A stretch of DNA of 64,000 bases from Pseudomonas viridiflava (GCF_900580675.1 NZ_UTBG01000181.1:1-64000), one strand, 5' to 3'. Positions 10,810-20,096 are shown, counted from the first letter of the stretch. Program-made: numbers and translations. The notes: generated from the sequence alone by a model not told the origin.

Positions 10810-11685
10810 ATGACCGCTGAATTGATTGTCGACGCCCGCAATGCCGTGGGCGAATGCCCGGTGTGGGTGCCAGAGGAAAACGCCCTGTACTGGGTGGATA
10901 TTCCCAACGGCGGCCTGCAACGCTGGAGCGCCGCCAACGGCCATGTCGCCGCGTGGAAGGCCCCGCAGATGCTTGCCTGCATCGCGCGCACCACGGCGGG
11001 TAATTGGGTGGCGGGAATGGAAAACGGTTTTTTCCAGCTGACGCCGCACAACGACGGCAGCCTCGACACCACGCCCCTGGCGGGTGTCGAGCACCCGCGC
11101 CCGGACATGCGCCTGAACGACGGCCGCTGCGATCGCCAGGGCCGTTTCTGGGCCGGCAGCATGGTGATGAACATGGGCTTGAATGCCGCCGAGGGCGTCC
11201 TCTACCGCTACGCCGCAGGCCAGGCGCCGCATGCCCAGCTGGACGGGTTTATGACCCTCAATGGCCTGGCCTTCAGCCCCGATGGCCGCACGATGTATGC
11301 CTCGGACTCGCACCCGCTGGTGCAGCAGATCTGGGCGTTCGACTACGACATCGACACCGGTACGCCGTCCAATCGCCGCGTGTTCGTCGATATGCATAAC
11401 TTCCTCGGTCGCCCCGACGGCGCCGCGGTGGATGCCGACGGCTGCTACTGGATCTGCGCCAACGACGCCGGGCTGGTTCACCGCTTCACCCCCGATGGCC
11501 GCCTGGATCGCTCTCTCAGCGTGCCGGTGAAAAAACCCACCATGTGCGCCTTTGGCGGCAGCCGCCTGGACACCCTGTTCGTCACCTCGATCCGTGATGA
11601 CTCGCGTGAAGCGTCGCTGTCCGGCGGCGTGTTCGCCCTCAACCCCGGCGTCCAAGGACTGCCCGAACCCAGCTTTACCCTCTAG
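10810..11685 (+). CDS. SMP-30/gluconolactonase-family lactonase
   Basis: The 291-residue six-bladed beta-propeller has the family metal ligands: Glu15 (VGECPVW), Asn103 (RLNDGRCD), Asn151 (TLNGLAFSPDG) and Asp203 (GRPDGAAVD). It lies 30 bp downstream of udh, so it most likely hydrolyses the galactaro- or glucaro-lactone produced there, the role described for UxuL/UxuF-type lactonases. AAGGGAATGAG precedes the ATG. Substrate preference between galactaro- and glucaro-lactone is not readable. Confidence 0.85.
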   Translation: MTAELIVDARNAVGECPVWVPEENALYWVDIPNGGLQRWSAANGHVAAWKAPQMLACIARTTAGNWVAGMENGFFQLTPHNDGSLDTTPLAGVEHPRPDMRLNDGRCDRQGRFWAGSMVMNMGLNAAEGVLYRYAAGQAPHAQLDGFMTLNGLAFSPDGRTMYASDSHPLVQQIWAFDYDIDTGTPSNRRVFVDMHNFLGRPDGAAVDADGCYWICANDAGLVHRFTPDGRLDRSLSVPVKKPTMCAFGGSRLDTLFVTSIRDDSREASLSGGVFALNPGVQGLPEPSFTL

Positions 11686-11736
11686 CTGCATCGTTGTGCC
11701 TTGAATAAAAAAATAACAAGACTGGAGACGCACCCC

Positions 11737-12708
11737 ATGGACTTCAAACGCACCTTGCTGGCCGCTGCACTTGCACTCCCCCTCGCACTTTCCAGCACCG
11801 CCCACGCGCTGGAAATCAAATTCGCCGACATCCACCCCGCTGGCTACCCAACCGTGGTCGCCGAGGAAAACATGGGCAAGGCCCTGACCAAGGAAAGCAA
11901 CGGCGAACTCACCTTCAAATACTTTCCGGGCGGGGTCTTGGGTTCCGAGAAAGAAGTGGTTGAGCAGGCCCAGGTCGGCGCCGTGCAGATGACCCGCGTG
12001 AGCCTGGGTATCGTCGGCCCGGTGGTGCCGGACGTGAACGTTTTCAACCTGCCGTTCGTGTTCCGTGACCAGGCGCATATGCGCAAGGTCATCGACGGCG
12101 AGATCGGCGACGAGATCCTCGCCAAGATCACCGACTCCGAGTTCGGCCTGGTGGCCCTGGCCTGGATGGACGGCGGCACGCGCAACCTCTACACCAAAAA
12201 ACCGGTACGCAAGATCGAAGACCTCAAAGGCATGAAAATTCGCGTGCAGGGCAACCCGCTGTTCATCGAAGCGTTCAATGAAATGGGGGCCAACGGCATC
12301 GCCATGGACACTGGCGAAATCTTCAGCGCCTTGCAGACCGGGGTGATCGACGGCGCCGAAAACAACCCGCCGACCCTGCTCGAACACAACCATTACCAGA
12401 ACGCCAAGTTCTACACGCTCACCGAGCACTTGATCCTGCCCGAACCGATCGTGATGTCGAAGATCACCTGGAACAAACTCACCCCCGCCCAGCAGGACAT
12501 GGTGAAAAAAGCCGCCAAGGTCGCGCAGGCCGACGAGCGCGTGCTGTGGGACAAAAAGTCCGCCAGCAGTGAAGAAAAACTCAAGGCCGCCGGCGTCGAG
12601 TTCATCACCGTCGACAAAAAACCCTTCTATGACGCCACCGCCCCGGTGCGCGCCAAGTACGGTGCGGCTTACGCCGACATCATCAAGCGCATCGACGCCG
12701 TCGAGTAA
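11737..12708 (+). CDS. TRAP transporter periplasmic solute-binding protein (DctP family)
   Basis: The 323-residue protein has a signal peptide (MDFKRTLLAAALALPLALSS, cleaved after AHA) and the DctP fold. The family arginine region is PVRKIEDLKGMKIRVQGNPL and is followed by MGANGIAMDTGEIFSALQTG and IDGAENNPPTLLEHNHY. It captures a carboxylate-bearing sugar, by context a hexuronate. ATG 11737 is chosen over the upstream in-frame start because GGAG precedes it and the signal peptide then begins correctly. It is followed by DctQ and DctM subunits. Confidence 0.92.
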   Translation: MDFKRTLLAAALALPLALSSTAHALEIKFADIHPAGYPTVVAEENMGKALTKESNGELTFKYFPGGVLGSEKEVVEQAQVGAVQMTRVSLGIVGPVVPDVNVFNLPFVFRDQAHMRKVIDGEIGDEILAKITDSEFGLVALAWMDGGTRNLYTKKPVRKIEDLKGMKIRVQGNPLFIEAFNEMGANGIAMDTGEIFSALQTGVIDGAENNPPTLLEHNHYQNAKFYTLTEHLILPEPIVMSKITWNKLTPAQQDMVKKAAKVAQADERVLWDKKSASSEEKLKAAGVEFITVDKKPFYDATAPVRAKYGAAYADIIKRIDAVE

Positions 12709-12771
12709 TCGTCTCCCCTCCTGCAAGGCCCGGCGCGGTCCGCACTGACGCGCCCGGTTACGGTGAACGCC

Positions 12772-13299
12772 ATGAAGAATTTAGTGTTGCGCATCAACGA
12801 CCGCCTCTACATGACCTGCATCTGGGTCGCCGGCCTCTCGGTACTCGGGGTCGCGCTGATCATTCCCTGGGGCATTTTCGCCCGTTACATCCTCGGCACC
12901 GGCTCGAGCTGGCCGGAGCCCACCGCCATCCTGCTGATGCTGGTGTTCACCTTTATCGGCGCCGCCGCCAGCTACCGCGCCGGGGCGCATATGTCGGTGG
13001 CGATGATCACCGACCGCCTGCCACCCGGCCAACGCCGCATCGTCGGCATCGTGTCGCAGCTGTTGATGGCGACCATCTGCCTGTTCATGACGATCTGGGG
13101 CAGCAAGCTGTGCCTGTCGACCTGGAACCAGTTCATGAGCGCCATCCCCACCCTGCGCGTGGGCATCACCTATATGCCGATCCCGATCGGCGGGCTGCTG
13201 ACCCTTATTTTTGTGCTGGAAAAACTCCTGCTGGGCGACCAGAGCCAGCGGCGCGTAGTGCGCTTTGACCTGGTTGAAGAAAGCGAAGGGGCTGCCTGA
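12772..13299 (+). CDS. TRAP transporter small membrane subunit (DctQ family)
   Basis: The 175-residue protein has four predicted transmembrane helices (around WVAGLSVLGVALIIPWGIF, AILLMLVFTFIGAAASY, IVSQLLMATICLFMTIW and YMPIPIGGLLTLIFVL). It is the small integral subunit that joins DctM to the binding protein. ATG 12772 is preferred to GTG 12763 because GGTGA at 12762-12766 gives a proper ribosome-binding spacing. The DctM ATG follows the stop by 1 bp. Confidence 0.9.
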   Translation: MKNLVLRINDRLYMTCIWVAGLSVLGVALIIPWGIFARYILGTGSSWPEPTAILLMLVFTFIGAAASYRAGAHMSVAMITDRLPPGQRRIVGIVSQLLMATICLFMTIWGSKLCLSTWNQFMSAIPTLRVGITYMPIPIGGLLTLIFVLEKLLLGDQSQRRVVRFDLVEESEGAA

Positions 13300-13300
13300 T

Positions 13301-14581
13301 ATGGACGCATTGATTCTGTTGGGCAGCTTTATCGCCCTGATCCTGATCGGCATGCCGGTGGCCTACGCCCTCGGGATGTCAGCGTTGATCGGCGCGTGGT
13401 GGATCGACATTCCGTTCCAGGCCCTGATGATCCAGGTGGCCGGTGGGGTGAACAAGTTTTCGCTGATGGCGATTCCGTTCTTCGTGCTGGCCGGGGCGAT
13501 CATGGCCGAAGGCGGCATGTCGCGGCGGCTGGTGGCGTTTGCCGGGGTACTGGTGGGCTTTGTGCGCGGCGGCCTGTCCCTGGTCAACATCATGGCCTCG
13601 ACGTTTTTCGGCGCGATTTCCGGCTCGTCGGTGGCGGACACCGCCTCGGTCGGCTCGGTGCTGATCCCGGAAATGGAAAAACGCGGCTACCCGCGCGAGT
13701 TCGCCACCGCCGTGACCATCAGCGGCTCGGTGCAGGCGCTGCTGACCCCGCCCAGCCATAACTCGGTGCTCTACTCCCTGGCAGCCGGCGGCACGGTGTC
13801 GTTTGCCTCGCTGTTCATGGCCGGCATCGTCCCGGGCTTGCTGATGAGCGCGTGCCTGATGGTGCTGTGCCTGATCTTCGCGAAGAAGCGCGACTACCCG
13901 AAAGGCGAAGTCATCCCGCTGAAGCAGGCGCTGAAAATCTGCGCCGACGCGCTCTGGGGCCTGATGGCCATGGTGATCATCCTCGGCGGCATCCTCTCGG
14001 GCATCTTCACCGCCACCGAGTCGGCGGCAATTGCCGTGCTGTGGGCGTTCTTCGTCACCATGTTCATCTACCGCGACTACAAGTGGAACGAGCTGCCCAA
14101 GCTGATGCACCGCACGGTGCGCACCATTTCGATTGTGATGATCCTGATCGCATTCGCCGCCAGCTTCGGCTACATCATGACCCTGATGCAGATCCCGGCG
14201 AAGATCACCACGATGTTCCTGACCTTGTCGGACAACCGCTACGTGATCCTGATGTGCATCAACGCCATGCTGCTGTTGCTCGGCACGGTGATGGACATGG
14301 CGCCGCTGATCCTGATCCTCACGCCGATCCTGCTGCCGGTGGTCCTCGGCATCGGCGTCGACCCGGTGCACTTTGGCATGATCATGCTGGTCAACCTCGG
14401 CATCGGCCTGATTACCCCGCCGGTGGGCGCGGTGCTGTTTGTCGGCGCGGCAGTCGGCAAGGTCAGCATCGAGAAAACCGTGAAGGCCTTGCTGCCGTTT
14501 TATGGCGTGCTGTTCCTGGTGCTGATGGCCGTGACTTATATCCCGGCACTGTCGCTGTGGCTGCCAAGACTGGTGCTGTGA
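13301..14581 (+). CDS. TRAP transporter large membrane subunit (DctM family)
   Basis: The 426-residue polytopic protein carries the sodium-coupled translocation pathway. Characteristic stretches are MAIPFFVLAGAIMAEGGMSR, ASTFFGAISGSSVADTASVG, TPPSHNSVLYSLAAGG and LGIGLITPPVGAVLFVGAAV. Length is standard for DctM. It begins 1 bp after dctQ and its TGA overlaps the next ATG (TGATG), so the TRAP genes and the epimerase are one translationally linked unit. Confidence 0.93.
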   Translation: MDALILLGSFIALILIGMPVAYALGMSALIGAWWIDIPFQALMIQVAGGVNKFSLMAIPFFVLAGAIMAEGGMSRRLVAFAGVLVGFVRGGLSLVNIMASTFFGAISGSSVADTASVGSVLIPEMEKRGYPREFATAVTISGSVQALLTPPSHNSVLYSLAAGGTVSFASLFMAGIVPGLLMSACLMVLCLIFAKKRDYPKGEVIPLKQALKICADALWGLMAMVIILGGILSGIFTATESAAIAVLWAFFVTMFIYRDYKWNELPKLMHRTVRTISIVMILIAFAASFGYIMTLMQIPAKITTMFLTLSDNRYVILMCINAMLLLLGTVMDMAPLILILTPILLPVVLGIGVDPVHFGMIMLVNLGIGLITPPVGAVLFVGAAVGKVSIEKTVKALLPFYGVLFLVLMAVTYIPALSLWLPRLVL

Positions 14582-15447
14582 TGCTGATTGAACTCGAGGA
14601 TGACCTGACCCACCTCACCCTCGCCCCGGCCATCGGTGGCAGCATCGTCAACTGGACGGTGCGTGCCGGCGGCCAGCCGCTGTTGCGCCATAGCGATGAG
14701 CAGGCGCTCGCCACCGGCTTGCCGGGCAAGCTGGGGTGCTATCCCTTGGCGCCCTGGTCCAACCGGATTGCTCAAGGCGGTTTTGCCAACCCCGACGGCT
14801 GGCTGGCGTTGGCGCCCAACAGCCTGACCGACCCACTGCCGATTCACGGCTCAGCCTGGCAACAGGCGTGGGAAGTGGTCAGCCAGTCGGCGCATGAAGT
14901 GCTGCTCGAGGTGGTCTGCGATGCGCCATTTGCCTATCGCGCGGAGCAACGTGTTCGGTTGCGGGGCGGCGAGCTGAGTATCGCACTGCGCGTCACGCAT
15001 CTCGCCGAAAAACCAGCGTGGCATGGCCTGGGATTGCATCCCTACCTGCCGCGTCGGCCGGGGACGCGGTTGCAGGCCAAGGCGGCGCAGGTGTGGCTGA
15101 GTGATGCGTCCAAACTGCCTACGGGCTTGGCAGCAGTGCCAGAGGACTGGGATTTCCAGGCCTTGAAAAACCTGCCAGAAGGCCTGGTAGACAACGGATT
15201 CTGCGAGTGGGATGGGCATTGCCGGATCGAGCAGCCGGAGTTGGGCTATGCACTGGAATGCCGGGCCACCGGGGCGGATTACTTTTTGCTGTATTGCCCG
15301 CCGGGGTTGGGCTTCTTCTGCGTTGAGCCAGTGAGCCATCCGGTGAATGCCCATCACCTTCCGGGCAGGCCGGGGTTGAAACTGTTGGAGCAAAACCAGA
15401 CAACTGAACTGAGTTTCAACTTGAAATATCACACTCTGCGGGCGTGA
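14581..15447 (+). CDS. Aldose 1-epimerase-family mutarotase
   Basis: The 288-residue galactose-mutarotase-like protein has the conserved PWSNRI (58-63), His89 in PIHGSAWQ, His153 in GLGLHPYLPR and probable catalytic Glu249 in FFCVEPVSHPVNA. It begins within the dctM stop codon. In a hexuronate operon it would speed interconversion of alpha and beta anomers for the transporter or Udh. It could also act on a different sugar acid, since the family is broad. Confidence 0.85.
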   Translation: MLIELEDDLTHLTLAPAIGGSIVNWTVRAGGQPLLRHSDEQALATGLPGKLGCYPLAPWSNRIAQGGFANPDGWLALAPNSLTDPLPIHGSAWQQAWEVVSQSAHEVLLEVVCDAPFAYRAEQRVRLRGGELSIALRVTHLAEKPAWHGLGLHPYLPRRPGTRLQAKAAQVWLSDASKLPTGLAAVPEDWDFQALKNLPEGLVDNGFCEWDGHCRIEQPELGYALECRATGADYFLLYCPPGLGFFCVEPVSHPVNAHHLPGRPGLKLLEQNQTTELSFNLKYHTLRA

Positions 15448-15452
15448 GCATT

Positions 15453-15547
15453 TGTGGCGAGGGAGCTTGCTCCCGCTGGGCTGCGAAGCGGCCCCAAAAA
15501 GCTTGCGGGCGCTACGCACCCGAGCGGGAGCAAGCTCCCTCGCCACA
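15453..15547. repeat. Inverted long REP-type repeat after the hexuronate operon
   Basis: TGTGGCGAGGGAGCTTGCTC at 15454-15473 is mirrored by GAGCAAGCTCCCTCGCCACA at 15528-15547, with GGGCTGCGAAGCGGCCCC and a second small hairpin inside. It separates the plus-strand hexuronate operon from the converging efflux operon, a position suited to a bidirectional terminator. It is related to the pair at 9712-9844. Confidence 0.87.
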
Positions 15548-15579
15548 GGCAGCAATCCCACACTTTGATCTGCGGTGTA

Positions 15580-16743
15580 TCAGGGCGGGCTGTTTTTCAG
15601 ACGCCCTGCCGTGTCGATACTCACTACCACCGACAACCCCGGCCGCAGCCGCTCACTCTCGGCCTGGTCGGGGTCGACGGTAATCCGCACCGGCACTCGC
15701 TGGGCGATCTTCACAAAGTTGCCGGTGGCGTTGTCCGCCTGCAACAGGCTGAACTCCGACCCGGTCGCCGGGGAAATATGCTGCACCGTGCCGTGAAACT
15801 TGCGGTGGTTCAGCGCATCGACGGTAAAGGTCACCGGCTGGCCGACCTGCACATTGTCCATCTGGGTTTCTTTCATATTGGCGATCACCCACAACTGGTG
15901 CGGCACCAGGGCCATCAGCTGTGCGCCGGAGTTGACGTAGGCGCCGAGACGAACACCGATCTGCCCCAACTGGCCGTCACGCGGCGCGGTGATGCGGGTG
16001 TTGGACAGGTCAATGCGCGCCAGCTCCACCGCCGCCTCGGCGCTGGCCACCGCGGCTTCCAGGGAGCCGCGATTGACGATCACGGTCTGCAGGTCCTGCC
16101 GCGCGATTTCCAGGCTGGCCTGGGCCTGTGCGACGGCGGCGATGGTCTGCGCATTCGCGGCGCGGGTGACATCCAGCTCGCGCTTGGACACCGAACCATC
16201 ACTGATCAGTTCTTCATTGCGCCGCAAATCCGCGGTGCTTTTGCGTGCCTGGGCCTGGCTGTCCGCCAGCGCCGCCTGGCGCAGCTTGATCGTCGCTTCG
16301 GCGCTGTTGCGTTGCTGCACCACGTTCGCCAGCGAGGCCTTTTGCACCGCCAATTGCGCCAGGGCCTGGTCGAGGCGCTGCTTGTAGATACGGTCATCGA
16401 GGCGCACCAGCAGGTCGCCGGCCTTGACGTACTGGAAGTCCTGCACCGGCACTTCGAACACATACCCGCTGAGCTGCGGGCCGATAATCGTCACCTGGCC
16501 GCGTACCAGGGCGTTTTCGGTGGTTTCCACCGCACTGCTGAACGGCGGCAGCTGCCAGGCATACAACACGATCAGCACACCGACGATGGCAATCGCGGCA
16601 AAGCCCAGGGACGAGACAATGCGCACCCGCAGCGAACGCGGCTCGGTGACCGTGGCGCCGGGCGGCGTGGTGCCTTCCGGCGTGGACGCGATGGCGTTAG
16701 TGGTGGTCGTTGTGCTGCTATTGGGATTGCTCGGTTCGGTCAT
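15580..16743 (-). CDS. HlyD/EmrA-family membrane-fusion protein
   Basis: The 387-residue periplasmic adaptor has a Thr/Asn-rich cytoplasmic leader, one transmembrane helix (IVSSLGFAAIAIVGVLIVLY), a lipoyl half-motif (GYVFEVPVQDFQYVKAGDLL), a long coiled-coil hairpin and a second lipoyl half (TRITAPRDGQLGQIGVRLGA). Its ATG overlaps the stop of the MFS gene (ATGA), so pump and adaptor are coupled. The longer in-frame start at 16803 lies inside the MFS gene and is not preferred. No outer-membrane channel gene is adjacent; TolC-type partners may be elsewhere. Confidence 0.9.
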   Translation of the reverse strand: MTEPSNPNSSTTTTTNAIASTPEGTTPPGATVTEPRSLRVRIVSSLGFAAIAIVGVLIVLYAWQLPPFSSAVETTENALVRGQVTIIGPQLSGYVFEVPVQDFQYVKAGDLLVRLDDRIYKQRLDQALAQLAVQKASLANVVQQRNSAEATIKLRQAALADSQAQARKSTADLRRNEELISDGSVSKRELDVTRAANAQTIAAVAQAQASLEIARQDLQTVIVNRGSLEAAVASAEAAVELARIDLSNTRITAPRDGQLGQIGVRLGAYVNSGAQLMALVPHQLWVIANMKETQMDNVQVGQPVTFTVDALNHRKFHGTVQHISPATGSEFSLLQADNATGNFVKIAQRVPVRITVDPDQAESERLRPGLSVVVSIDTAGRLKNSPP

Positions 16744-18386
16744 GAAGTAACGCCGCTGGGTTGAACGGGAGTGGCTGCTGCCTTGGTGGTGCTCATCAGC
16801 CACAGACTGCGGATAAAGATCCAGATCATGGTCAGGATCGCGATGATCGCGATCAGCATGAACACATCGTTGTAAGCCATTACATTGGCCTCACGGGTCG
16901 CCGCCGTGGCCAGGCTGCGAATACCCATGAGGTTGCGCAGCTCCGGGTCGGCGATGATACCGCCATAGGCCGAGCCGCCGCTCTGCACCCGCGCGGCCAC
17001 ACGCGGGTCGAGCAAGGTCAGGTGTTCGACGATCATGCTCGAGTGAAACTTCTCGCGCACGATCTGGAACGTCCCGAGCAACGCCGCGCCGATCAGGCCG
17101 CCGAGGTTCTGGCAAATTCCGAACATCACCGAGAAACTCACCAGGTTGCGCGGGTTGGTCAGCACGTTTTTTGTGCCCAGCACCATGGTCGGCCCGAGAA
17201 AGAAGGTGCCGCCAAAGCCTAGCAGGAACTGGCTGATATACATGTTCTGCGGGCGGGTCAGGTTGCTCGAGAAACTGTCGATCACTGACCCGGTGGCCAT
17301 CAGCGCCAGGGAGATGATCAGCGGCATCAGCAGGTGCGCCGGGTTGATCGTCAACGCGCTGACCACCAACCCCGCAATCGCCCCGGCCAGCATCACCACG
17401 TACAGCGTGTGCATTTGCTGGTAGCTCATGTTGAGCATCTGCATGAAACCCACCGCACCGGTGGACTGTTCGGACAGCACCATCCGAATCAGGACCACCG
17501 CCAGCGCCAGGCGAATCATCGTGCCGCTGCCCAGCCAACGGGTCATCAGCAAGGGGTTGGCGCGGTTATGCTCGATGGCCAGGCCGGCCATGATCAGCAC
17601 CAGGGAGCAGGCTGAGGCGATGCCGATCCACGGCGCTTCCAGCCACCAGTCGATACGCCCCAGGGACAGCACCGCGCACAGCAAGGCGACACCGGTGGCG
17701 AGGATGGCGAAGGTCAGGAAATCGAGTTTTTCAAACGTTTTGAAGCGGTCGCCGGGCGGCAGCTTGAGCAGGAACACACAGCCCAGGCAGATCAGCGCCA
17801 GGCCCAACTCGAACAGGTACAGGCCGCGCCATTCGGCGATTTGCAGCAAGTCTTCGGAAAACAGCCGCGCCAATGGCAGCGCAAGCTGCGCAGTGCCCAG
17901 TCCCAGGACAAGGGCTTTCAAGCGCCATTTGGCCGGGAACGCCTGGATCATGTAGTACAGCCCCAGGGAACTCAGTGCCGCACCCACCATGCCGTGGGCC
18001 GCACGCACGGCGATGGCCGAATTGAGGTCGTTGACGAACAAGTGCGCGAAGGTCACCAGCGCATACAGCACCAGGAACACTTCGGTGAATGCGCGCAAGC
18101 CGAACTGTTGGCGAAACTTCACCAGCAGCAGGTTCATGCAGACGTTGGTCATGACATAGGCTGCAGGCAGCCAGGCCATTTCGGCGGTCGTCGCACCCAG
18201 GGCGCCTTGCAGGTATTGCAGGTTGGCGATCACCAGCGAGTTGCCCAGGCCCCCGGTGATGGCGACCAGCACGCCGACCATCGCGAACAGCCAGCGCTTG
18301 TGCGTGGGGTGCAGCGGCGTCGACGGCGAGCCCGGCAAGCTCGGGCGCTCGTGGGGCTGCCAGGTGTGGGGGGTGTATTTGTCCAT
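16740..18386 (-). CDS. EmrB/QacA-type MFS drug efflux transporter (DHA2)
   Basis: The 548-residue protein has about 14 hydrophobic helices and the DHA2 pattern: LGATTAEMAWLPAAYVMTNV near the N-terminus, and GFGGTFFLGPTMVLG. A proline-rich cytoplasmic leader (HERPSLPGSPSTPLHPTH) precedes the first helix. It is first in a two-gene operon with the EmrA-like adaptor, so it probably exports a hydrophobic or acidic compound across both membranes. The TetR gene upstream on the same strand may or may not control it. Confidence 0.9.
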   Translation of the reverse strand: MDKYTPHTWQPHERPSLPGSPSTPLHPTHKRWLFAMVGVLVAITGGLGNSLVIANLQYLQGALGATTAEMAWLPAAYVMTNVCMNLLLVKFRQQFGLRAFTEVFLVLYALVTFAHLFVNDLNSAIAVRAAHGMVGAALSSLGLYYMIQAFPAKWRLKALVLGLGTAQLALPLARLFSEDLLQIAEWRGLYLFELGLALICLGCVFLLKLPPGDRFKTFEKLDFLTFAILATGVALLCAVLSLGRIDWWLEAPWIGIASACSLVLIMAGLAIEHNRANPLLMTRWLGSGTMIRLALAVVLIRMVLSEQSTGAVGFMQMLNMSYQQMHTLYVVMLAGAIAGLVVSALTINPAHLLMPLIISLALMATGSVIDSFSSNLTRPQNMYISQFLLGFGGTFFLGPTMVLGTKNVLTNPRNLVSFSVMFGICQNLGGLIGAALLGTFQIVREKFHSSMIVEHLTLLDPRVAARVQSGGSAYGGIIADPELRNLMGIRSLATAATREANVMAYNDVFMLIAIIAILTMIWIFIRSLWLMSTTKAAATPVQPSGVTS

Positions 18387-18503
18387 TCGATGACCTAGAT
18401 GACCCGACGGGTGACGTCGGTAAAACCATTACTCAGAGACAGTAAACCTGAGCGGAGTTCATCTTGCCATCGTGGGCGTATCGGCTAGCGCCCATCCAGC
18501 CAC

Positions 18504-19091
18504 TCACACGCTGTTTTCTTTACTCGATGGCAGTGATGCCAATAGCTCCGCGCGGCACGTGTCGAGAATTTCATCGGCCAGGGGCGAGTCATCCGGGCAC
18601 GCCCGGGACAGCATGACCGCACCGATGGCATGGGCCAGCAGGTCGATCATTTTCGCGCGGGCCTCTTGCCTGGTTACATCCAAACCCGCCGTGTATTTGT
18701 CCTCGAGTGCCGCCAGCGTGTTTTCCACGCCGCTGGCAAAGGTCGCCTTCAGGTCATCCGACTGGCGGGCGGCGTCACCACACAAGGCCGCCAGGGTGCA
18801 CCCCACTCCCCTGCCGTCTCGGTGATCCCTGGACACATACAGGTTTACGAATTCCGGCACGTCGAGATCGCAGGTACTCGACAGGGATTTGGCCAGGCTG
18901 TTTTCGGCGGCTTCGGCCATCAGATCGGCCTTGGAGCCGAAGTGCTTGTAGAAGCCTCCCTGGGTAAACCCAGCCGTGGCCATGAGTTCTGCCACGCCCA
19001 CGCCATCGTAGCCACGCTCACGAAACAGCTCTGCCGCCGTGTCCACAATATGCGCTCGATTGGCCAGTGATTGCGTCTTGGTGATCTTCAT
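18504..19091 (-). CDS. TetR-family regulator
   Basis: The 195-residue protein has an N-terminal TetR domain (RAHIVDTAAELFRERGYDGV, then FTQGGFYKHFGSKADLM) and a C-terminal domain with the TetR_C-like GCTLAALCGDAARQ. It is divergent from two dehydrogenase genes with a 19-bp-armed inverted repeat covering both promoters, so it most likely represses itself and those genes. The efflux operon begins 117 bp downstream on the same strand and could be cotranscribed. Confidence 0.88.
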   Translation of the reverse strand: MKITKTQSLANRAHIVDTAAELFRERGYDGVGVAELMATAGFTQGGFYKHFGSKADLMAEAAENSLAKSLSSTCDLDVPEFVNLYVSRDHRDGRGVGCTLAALCGDAARQSDDLKATFASGVENTLAALEDKYTAGLDVTRQEARAKMIDLLAHAIGAVMLSRACPDDSPLADEILDTCRAELLASLPSSKENSV

Positions 19092-19124
19092 TTCGTGCCC
19101 CTGCGACTCCTGAACAATGGGCTG

Positions 19125-19186
19125 ACTATACTCTGATGTCGATCACAATCAAAACTGTTGACACGTTTGATTATGATCGACATCAT
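19125..19186. promoter_or_regulatory. Divergent promoters with large TetR-type operator
   Basis: Left arm GATGTCGATCACAATCAAA (19135-19153) and right arm TTTGATTATGATCGACATC (19166-19184) are inverted repeats matching at 18 of 19 positions. Rightward promoter: TTGACA 19158-19163, 17-bp spacer, CATCAT 19181-19186. Leftward promoter: TTGATT (complement of 19147-19152), 16-bp spacer, TATAGT (complement of 19125-19130). Each arm overlaps one promoter, so bound repressor would block both directions. Confidence 0.72.
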
Positions 19187-19286
19187 AAAAACACACAGCA
19201 GCCCTGTGCAGGTAGCCCCCTCCGCCTAGGGTTGAACAGCGCTGGCAACTGAATCGCTTATCCCCCTCCATCAAGAGCATCCCTTC

Positions 19287-20096
19287 ATGAGCATTCCTGA
19301 AACCGTATTGATTACCGGCGCCTCAACAGGCATTGGAGCAACCTACGCCGAACGTTTTGCCCAACGTGGCCACAACCTGGTCCTGGTTGCCCGCGACAAA
19401 ACCCGGTTGGACGCACTGGCCTCCCGGCTGCGTGAGAAACACGCGGTGTCCATTGACGTGATCCAGGCCGACCTGACCCAAACCAGTGATCTGATCACCG
19501 TCGAAGCGCGCCTGCGTGATGACGCCAGTATCGGCATTCTTGTAAACAATGCGGGCGCCGCCCTGTCCGGCAGCTTCATAGAGCAATCCATCGACAGCGT
19601 TGCCAACCTGGTGGCGCTCAACACCACCGCACTGGTACGACTCGCCAGCGCCATCGCTCCACGCCTGGCACACGCCGGCAATGGCGCGATCATCAACATC
19701 GGCTCGGTAGTGGGGTTGGCGCCGGAATTCGGCATGAGCGTCTACGGCGCGACCAAGGCGTTCGTGCTGTTTCTATCCCAGGGGCTGAGCCTTGAGCTCT
19801 CGCCCAAAGGCGTCTACGTGCAAGCCGTTCTTCCAGCGGCGACCCGCACGGAAATCTGGGGTCGCGCGGGCATCGACATCAACACCTTGAGCGAAATCAT
19901 GAGCGTGGACGACCTGGTGGATGCGGCGCTGGTCGGTTTTGATCGTCGCGAACCGGTGACCATTCCGCCGTTACAAGACGCCGCGCGCTGGGATGCTCTG
20001 CAGGCCGCCCGCCAGGGTTTGCTGTCAGAGATTCGCCAATCGGCGGTCGCCGAGCGTTATCAAGCCCAGGCGTATGAGCAGAAAGGCGCTCAATAA
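19287..20096 (+). CDS. Short-chain dehydrogenase/reductase (first of pair)
   Basis: The 269-residue classical SDR has the cofactor motif TGASTGIG near residue 10, NNAG in ILVNNAGAALSG, and catalytic Ser/Tyr/Lys in NIGSVVGLAPEFGMSVYGATK. It resembles the DltE-like or YqjQ-like reductases of unknown substrate. It is controlled by the divergent TetR operator and runs into the second SDR 24 bp downstream. Substrate unknown; carbonyl detoxification would fit a TetR-controlled pair but is inference. Confidence 0.87.
   Translation: MSIPETVLITGASTGIGATYAERFAQRGHNLVLVARDKTRLDALASRLREKHAVSIDVIQADLTQTSDLITVEARLRDDASIGILVNNAGAALSGSFIEQSIDSVANLVALNTTALVRLASAIAPRLAHAGNGAIINIGSVVGLAPEFGMSVYGATKAFVLFLSQGLSLELSPKGVYVQAVLPAATRTEIWGRAGIDINTLSEIMSVDDLVDAALVGFDRREPVTIPPLQDAARWDALQAARQGLLSEIRQSAVAERYQAQAYEQKGAQ

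Noticed and set aside
9772..12726. 984-residue open frame on the minus strand
   Set aside because: It is antisense to udh, the lactonase and dctP, all with clear domains. It is His/Val/Gly-rich without any recognisable fold, typical of a shadow frame in GC-rich DNA.
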